Source: Caenorhabditis remanei (Eukaryota; Nematoda; Chromadorea; Rhabditida; Rhabditidae). Taken from it: DNA of 64,000 bases. Shown piece by piece: positions 58,701 through 64,000 of this stretch. The notes below the pieces were generated by a model. It was not told where the DNA came from, ran no database searches, and was given only the letters and a program-made list of their open reading frames with translations. Every line of letters begins with the position of its first letter. The first letter of the stretch is position 1. A program made the position numbers and the translations under genes. The DNA is taken from assembly GCF_010183535.1 (NCBI RefSeq), contig NC_071328.1, forward strand, positions 6,386,001 through 6,450,000, written 5' to 3'.

Positions 58701-60095
58701 TACCGTATCATAATCATCAGAATTAATTGCATTTGGTCTTGGAGGTCTTCCAAGAATTGGACTTGTTGCTGGATCACATGCTTCTGTTTGTTGATTTGGA
58801 CCGAGACATCGGAAGCCACGAACGGTGTTACAAGCACGGACACGAATACGTTTCGAGTCGGAACAGAAAGACCAGGCAGACCAGGCAGCCCAGACGGAAG
58901 CGTATACTAAAAGATATTTTTGAGATTATTGACACAATTTTTGATTGTCGGAAAGTTGAGTTTCATATCAAAGTCGTAAATTGTAAATGTAGTTTTTGAG
59001 GGATTCGAATCACAGAAACTTTCAAAAAGATCCGCTTAAAAAACCGTACCCATCTGCGCATTAGCAGGTAACAAAGAAGGTCTTGGTGTGGCGAATCCAT
59101 TGAATTGATTCAGTCTTCCAGTTGGTGCCCATGCTGGTTGAGTTGTTACTTCAAGATCATGAAGTTGACATTCTGAAAATGTGAAAATTTAATTCAACTT
59201 TCAATGTATATATGATAACTGTTTTGGGTGTGCTGGAGCAGCTAGTGATCCAATTAAACCATAAGTAAAATAGAAGTAATAGAACTTCGGATCACTGGTT
59301 TAGCAATTCACAAATTGCTTTAAAAGTTTAAATTTCGGTTACGTCATATCCCTTCTTTTGAGACATCTCTCCCTCTATTCATCTCATTTTTTCATCATCA
59401 TCCCATCAGGAGAAAGAAAAAAGAAGGAAATGATGATGATGAATCAATTGTCCTTAATTTCACTTTCGCCAAATACCGTTTAGACTTTGAAAAGAATGAA
59501 GATGATGAAAGTGATACTAGATAAAGATCTCTTCGAATAGTTCGGAAAAAAGTGGCTAAACGAGAGAAAAAAGGATTTGAACGAGGATGGCAACGGTTAC
59601 GGTGGATGGTACTGTTTGTTGGGACTTGGGGTGTAAGAACTATTGAAATTAGGAAAGTTGACTATAGAAAATGTATGCGTACTAGTTTATTAAAAAACAA
59701 ATATTTTTTTAAAGGCGAAAAAATGTTTCACGTCTTGTCTAGTCTACGGTAGAGATATGTTCTGTTGGAAGTTCAAAATGTTCTGTAAAATACTCAATTC
59801 TGAGAAATGTTTGTTCATCTGTTTGTTTGTTTGTTTATTCGAATTTCTGGATCTATATTACTGTCTCTCTCTTATCTACCAAAAGCTTTCATTGTTTCTT
59901 GAGAAAGTGTTCAACAAAGAAGTGAGAAAAACAAGAATTTCACACTTTTTGCTTCAAAACACCAATTGATCTTCCTCTAACAGCCGTGTCAAATTACAAA
60001 ATAAACAATGGAATTCAACAAAATCCACGTGAAAAAAGATGCTTACCTATTAAGCTAATCGGAATAAGAAATAAGAGAAGAAATGGAAGGAGCAT
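55736..60095 (-). CDS. Secreted TSP1-domain, Thr-rich mucin-like protein, 721 residues
   Basis: Exons 60095-60047, 59172-59050, 58906-57680, 56794-56587 and 56294-55736 join in phase. Exon 1 encodes a signal peptide (MLLPFLLLFLIPISLIG). Exon 3 opens with a thrombospondin type-1 repeat (WAAWSAWSFCSDSKRIRVR, CNTVRGFRCLGPNQQTEAC), then an acidic helical region and a Thr/Pro tract of about 60 residues likely to be O-glycosylated. The last two exons repeat a HYGEV(I/V)P motif and include a Pro-rich run, a basic segment (SQKKKKNRVKTH) and a coiled coil (EELVDEINDLRDLMEQM). An extracellular matrix or cuticle role is inferred. The two final exons are less certain members of the gene than the first three; phases agree. 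Confidence 0.75.
57051..57658 (+). pseudogene. Possible gene remnant antisense inside the TSP1-gene intron
   Basis: Between exons 3 and 4 of the TSP1 gene, the plus strand has coding-like stretches. One at 57051-57235 reads VADDWIRTEKPVGRKFSFQ and a helical EKEMEELKNRLNGLEKV. A second, from about 57360, reads REECPTGFTVTINENSM in one frame. Another frame reads IEPIVVEVPVPRESSSSGFF. They do not join into one frame with the splice sites I can see. A decayed gene or chance; weak. Confidence 0.25.
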
Positions 60096-61146
60096 AGCAG
60101 AAAAGTGACAATGACCAGCGACACCCGAATATAGACTTTCTTTTCTCGATTTCTCTTTCTTCTTCTTCTTCTTCTTTCGATTCTTATCGAAAAACGAGAA
60201 GAAAAGCCGAAGTAGAAGAAGAGGAAAGACAGTGGGTCAGTTATCAGAAAGAATTCAGGTCAAAGCTTCGGAAGGTAGACAAATGGGAAGGCGAAGCATC
60301 ATATGCAACTGTTTTGCGATAATTGATGATAAGAAGGGAAGAAGAAGAAGACGTCAGGAGGGATAAGAGAAGAGAAAGGATTTGTTCCGTGGAAAGGGGG
60401 ACACAGGTAAGAGAGGGAGAGTGAAAGGGGTTTGTTTTTCTATGTTCAGGTGATCACTGTTTTCACTTTAAGAGAGTTAGAGGAGAGTAATGAGGGGCTA
60501 CTCTGGAGATTCGAGTGAAAATTGTTCCTTTTGAACCCACTTCGTGCTTTTCGGAACACAGTAATAGTCATACTTGCAAATTTTCGGCCGGGCCGTTAGA
60601 GAATTTTCAAGGCTCGGTCCGGCCGGAAGTTCCGGCTGCAAAAAAGGTACCTATTTATTCACCAACTTTTTTGAATTCCCCAAAAAATTCAAATTTTTGA
60701 TGCATGACTAGGTTTTGACTGAATTCTGAAGTATAGTCAAAAATTCGACGTTTTGGAAAAAATTTCAAATTTTCGTTCAAATTTTAGTTCAAATTTTTAG
60801 CCGGGCTTTCGGGCGGGCCGGACCAAGCCGTGAAAATTCTCGTCATAGCCCGGCCCGGCTCGGCCCTTTGCAAGTATGGTAGCAGTTGAGACTGATATAT
60901 TCTTTAAGTATTGTGATGTTTTGAAGTGTCTTATGTTCTTGAATAACCTAATGTAATATTGCAAACAACCTCTGAATGTTCCGGAGCAAAAATAGCACAG
61001 CTACTTTATTTTTGAAAATCAGGCACATTAAGAACAATAAAAATCTCTAACGACTATAGTTCAAAAATACGATACGAATTAGTTAAATTTCAATAAATAG
61101 TTTCAGTTCTTGTTCAATAATTTCTCCGATACTTCTCTTATTTTCT
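60096..61146. other. Upstream region of the TSP1 gene, with a MITE
   Basis: Purine-rich (GAAGAAGAAG) stretch at 60150-60440, then the TA-flanked MITE at 60573-60874, then the AT-rich 3' flank of the next gene. Confidence 0.45.
60573..60874. mobile_element. TA-flanked MITE with GC-rich subterminal repeats
   Basis: Terminal inverted repeat CTTGCAAA..TTTGCAAG is flanked by TA on both sides (60571-60572, 60875-60876), the target of Tc1/mariner-type elements. Subterminal GGCCGGGCCG and CCCGGCCCGGCTCGGCC blocks are in inverse orientation, and the centre is A/T-rich. No coding capacity. Confidence 0.8.
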
Positions 61147-62190
61147 TCAATAAGTAATTGCATATTTCGATGCTCTCCATTCGAAGAAAACTGCAATAAT
61201 TGCCACACTCAATGCAATAATTGATCCAAAAAATGAGACATATTGGAAGGGAACGATGATTTGTTGACGTGGCATGTAGTGGGGAGGGGCGGTCCAAAGC
61301 AAGAATCCAGAAATGGAAAGGCATCCGGTAGTGAGTGTCTGCAATTGAAAAAGAGGAGATGCATACATAGTAAAGACACCTACCGTAACCCAAAACGTCA
61401 AATTCGCGGACCTCAATGTTGATTCCCTTCGATAAAACCATATTGCGACGTGGCACAGACTAAATAACAGAGCCATCGAGTTCACAGGTCCAGCTAAATC
61501 ACATAAATGATCGCGATCTCGAAAGAGATCTTCATGAAACGTTGTTGATTGAAAAATGAAAACAGTATCAACGAGGATGAGAGGAATAAGACAAATTGCA
61601 ATGATGTGAGTGAAGGTTTTGAAATGAATGAAGGAGCAGACACGTGGTTTCTGGAAACAAAGGGAAAATGAAGACATCGGGATAAACCTGAATCACCGCA
61701 CCTCATAAGAAATTCTTAGCGGACTGATACTGATTGCAGTCGAGCTTTTCAGAGATTCGAGTCTCGAACTCTCCTCGGCACTCTGTGTTTTATCCATTGA
61801 TAGGTCATTTTGTTCGGTTTTCGATATATCTTCTTCGTATGACGCACGTTTTGGGAGTCCGGCAATTTCCAGGTGTGTTGTATCGGTGTATTGGGTCGTT
61901 ATGACTGAAAATGGGAATCTGGATAATGAGAAAAGGTTTCTAAAATGGGTATTTTGATACGAGACGGTTGGGAGAATCATAACTTGAGAACGTAACCGTA
62001 ATCAGCTTTTCAATGAACTAAGTCTACTCTAATAACTCGCACGAATGTATAGGTTATTCTTAATTCTCTTAATATCTAAACCGATTTTAATCAAGATATA
62101 GTCAATTTCGGAGCAGCTTCATCCATCCTTTAGTGACTTACTTCCACTTGCATATGATTGATCATCATAGGAAGAAGTTGTGTTTTTCAT
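61147..62190 (-). CDS. Unknown four-helix membrane protein, 236 residues
   Basis: Exons 62190-62142, 61904-61702, 61650-61384 and 61338-61147 join in phase. A Ser/Thr/acid-rich cytoplasmic N-terminus (about 84 residues) is followed by four hydrophobic segments: IIAICLIPLILVDTVFIF, SMALLFSLCHVAIWFY, TTGCLSISGFLLW and YVSFFGSIIALSVAIIAVFF. No family recognised. The start follows a TTATTTCAAA sequence on the minus strand, not a perfect acceptor. Head to head with a similar-sized membrane gene; they share 370 bases of 5' sequence. Confidence 0.7.
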
Positions 62191-62562
62191 TTTGAAATAA
62201 CGAACAATATTGGGAATTTTTCTCGTTACGAGAACAAAAAGAAGTTAGGGAAGGAGCAAGGGGTTCACGTAATTCCTCTATTACGTTTGTTTCTTTTCGT
62301 GTGTCTGTTTGTCCGGATTTCATTATTTTTTACTTTGGAAATGACGGTTGGCTCGTCTATTTTTCCGTGCCTAGTGCTACTCTTGTATTGATCGTTTTGA
62401 AAATACGAGACAACTATTATTTTCCCCAGATACTAATTATATCCCTTCATTTTTTGTTTTCAAGTTAAGACAGAAGATGGGTTACCTAGCAATCGACAGC
62501 CATCTCAAAACTCAAAACAACTCAACTTCGTCTGTTCACTTTCACATCATATTTCGTATAAA
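62191..62562. promoter_or_regulatory. Shared 5' region of two small membrane-protein genes
   Basis: 372 bases between divergent starts at 62190 (minus) and 62563 (plus). T-rich with no clear motif. Confidence 0.35.
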
Positions 62563-63321
62563 ATGGAGTTTATTTCGAGAAATTCAGTTGTTTCTTTTGC
62601 GGAGAAGTATAATCTCTGTCTCTGGATATCCTGTTTCTTCTGTATTTTATATTTTTCAATCGTCTTGTGGAGAGTTACATCCTTCTTCGAAACAGTCCGA
62701 ATCACAAGAACTCAATTGCTCAGTGTGAAGTTTTCAATAGCAGTTTCTTTAACATCCATGTGGATTTTCGGGTATTTTTGGAATCCAAAACTGGAATTCT
62801 TTGTAAGTTTTTCACAGAATAGCATTTCAAAATGACTTTTCTTCCAGTTTGAATATTACTATTATTCCTCCCGGACTTTTTTATTCATTTGGTTTCACCT
62901 GGTTGTTATTCTATTCGGTGCCAATGGCCAAAGTACTGCATGGTATTTAAGTCTAGAAAATTTTGAATCAAATAATATTCAAGTATTCCCTAATTTCATT
63001 TCTTCCTGTGTGTCCACTCTCTTATACCACACAGAACCAATTAGGATATTCTATACTGATCGAACCAGGAATATCGGTGATTTAGAGACGAAATGTGTGA
63101 AGTTTATGATGATTGGCTATCAATTTTATTCCCTTTTCTGTGTCTTCGAGTTCATTTTATATTGGAAATCTAGAACACTTTGGGTTTGTTCTGAAGAGTT
63201 GGGTCCATTTGGGATGATAATATGGAATGGAAACGAATGGGCTACTCAGATAATCGTAGTCGTTGAGAATGAAAATTACGAAGAGAACAACGAAGAGAAC
63301 AACGAAGAGGTGGATGACTAA
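62563..63321 (+). CDS. Unknown multi-pass membrane protein, 237 residues
   Basis: Exons 62563-62802 and 62848-63321 join in phase. Hydrophobic segments: LCLWISCFFCILYFSIVLW, LLSVKFSIAVSLTSMWIFGY, TFLFIWFHLVVILFGA and FMMIGYQFYSLFCVFEFILY, so four helices with both ends probably cytoplasmic. The C-terminus is very acidic (EENNEENNEEVDD) through a small repeat of AACGAAGAG. No family recognised; length and topology match the neighbouring minus-strand gene but the sequences do not clearly align. The ATG at 62563 is the first in frame. Confidence 0.7.
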
Positions 63322-63447
63322 AGCATCGCATGGCAGGTGAATAAAACCAAAAACTTCGATAAAAGAACAAAAAGAATATTCAAATTCATCCAAGTTTATT
63401 TAGAAATTTCGAACAAACACAGTCTGGACAATTGCGTCGTTCTAGAT

Positions 63448-63828
63448 CTATGCAGTAGCCGACATTGGAATGGTGACAGTTCCAGCTGGAGTGACCGAAG
63501 CAAATGCAGCCTGAGCATCAGTTGCATCAGCTGGTGCATTGGCGAAATGAATGACAAGTTTGTCTTCTTTCGGTGCTCCAGCAGTACGAGTGATTTGGAT
63601 ATCCTTTGATCCAGATGGATCAATGAATCCGAACACTGGAGTGATACGGTACTCATTATTGTTCGAAGACTTGATCTGGAAGGATTGAAGGAGTTGAATT
63701 GGTTAGAGGACTGGAACTGAGTATACCTTGAAGATGAGCTTATCAGCTCCTCCATTGACAAGCTTGTGAGTAGAAGCTCCTCCGGCTGCTGGAACAGTGC
63801 ATGCTGGTGGATCGGCGGTCAAAGACAT
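63448..63828 (-). CDS. Sperm-specific MSP-domain protein (SSP family), 109 residues
   Basis: Exons 63828-63727 and 63675-63448 join in phase. The sequence MSLTADPPACTVPAAGG, STHKLVNGGADKLIFKIKSS, NNEYRITPVFGFIDPSG and TVTIPMSATA is that of nematode SSP (sperm-specific family, class P) proteins. These are single MSP-like immunoglobulin-fold domains of about 109 residues, expressed in spermatocytes. Related proteins act in amoeboid sperm motility through MSP filament interactions. The intron position is shared by family members. GATA-like sites upstream fit germline sperm expression. Confidence 0.93.
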
Positions 63829-64000
63829 GTTTTTGGCTTTGGTTGAAGTTCGGTGAGGTTTGAACACTGACTTCTTCTATTGATTCGTCTCTTATTTATA
63901 GCAAAGATTCTTATCAAGATGAACTACTGACCTTAACCACAAACCATCACGTTGACGTGACTCGAAAATAAATTAAAACGAGTTTGATAAACATATTTGT
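63829..64000 (-). promoter_or_regulatory. Upstream region of the ssp gene with GATA-like sites
   Basis: On the minus strand TTGATAAGA lies about 80 bases before the ATG (63912-63920), and TTTATC at 63985-63990 (GATAAA on the plus strand) is a second GATA-like site. Short, GATA-containing promoters are known for MSP and other sperm genes. The assignment is inferred from position. Confidence 0.4.

Overview
The window is nuclear DNA from a Caenorhabditis nematode. It has short AT-rich introns with GTAAGT-like donors and TTTTCAG acceptors, acceptor-like TTTCAG sites just upstream of many start codons (typical of SL trans-splicing), an ssp/MSP-type sperm gene, an F-box/FBA_2-like family, and orthologues of bre-4, mppa-1, ddx-27 and others. 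Introns and intergenes differ enough from what I recall of C. elegans that I suspect another species; several housekeeping genes recall C. elegans chromosome I neighbourhoods. That placement comes from memory, not from a search.

Layout. 0-8.4 kb is ordinary: a BLCAP-like membrane gene divergent from a WDTC1/adipose orthologue, then bre-4 tail-to-tail with it, then a CCDC124 orthologue. 9.2-15.4 kb is a rearranged accessory block on the minus strand (F-box gene with a frameshift, AADAC-like esterase missing its 3' end). Wedged into it are a 5'-truncated phosphoserine aminotransferase and an internally deleted 'mini-hexokinase'. 15.7-22.0 kb is a complete, very young, gag-only LTR retroelement with identical-looking LTRs, target-site duplication, primer-binding site and polypurine tract, inserted into a palindromic DNA element. 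22.3-26.9 kb holds a SCAF4/8-like CID gene and a frameshifted coiled-coil gene. 27.1-33.9 kb is a large foldback structure: about ten nearly identical 284-bp tandem units on the left, inverted single-copy arms, a loop, and a shorter inverted array on the right. 34.1-37.9 kb is a second copy of the F-box/AADAC block, with a dead F-box gene and an intact esterase.

From 38.3 kb the window is gene-dense again: mppa-1 divergent from HMG-CoA lyase, an acidic/polyQ nuclear-type protein, and a DDX27 orthologue. One ddx-27 intron carries a 1.2-kb foldback with tRNA-like Pol III boxes; another hosts two antisense MFS transporter genes. The right end has a large secreted TSP1/mucin-like gene, a TA-flanked MITE, two small four-helix-type membrane genes head to head, and an ssp-type sperm protein gene.

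The unusual biology lies in 9-38 kb: two copies of a duplicated gene block bracketing a young retroelement and a foldback array, with three genes broken or fused at rearrangement junctions. Exon coordinates were read by hand with phase checks; splice sites are predictions and a few may be off by a base.
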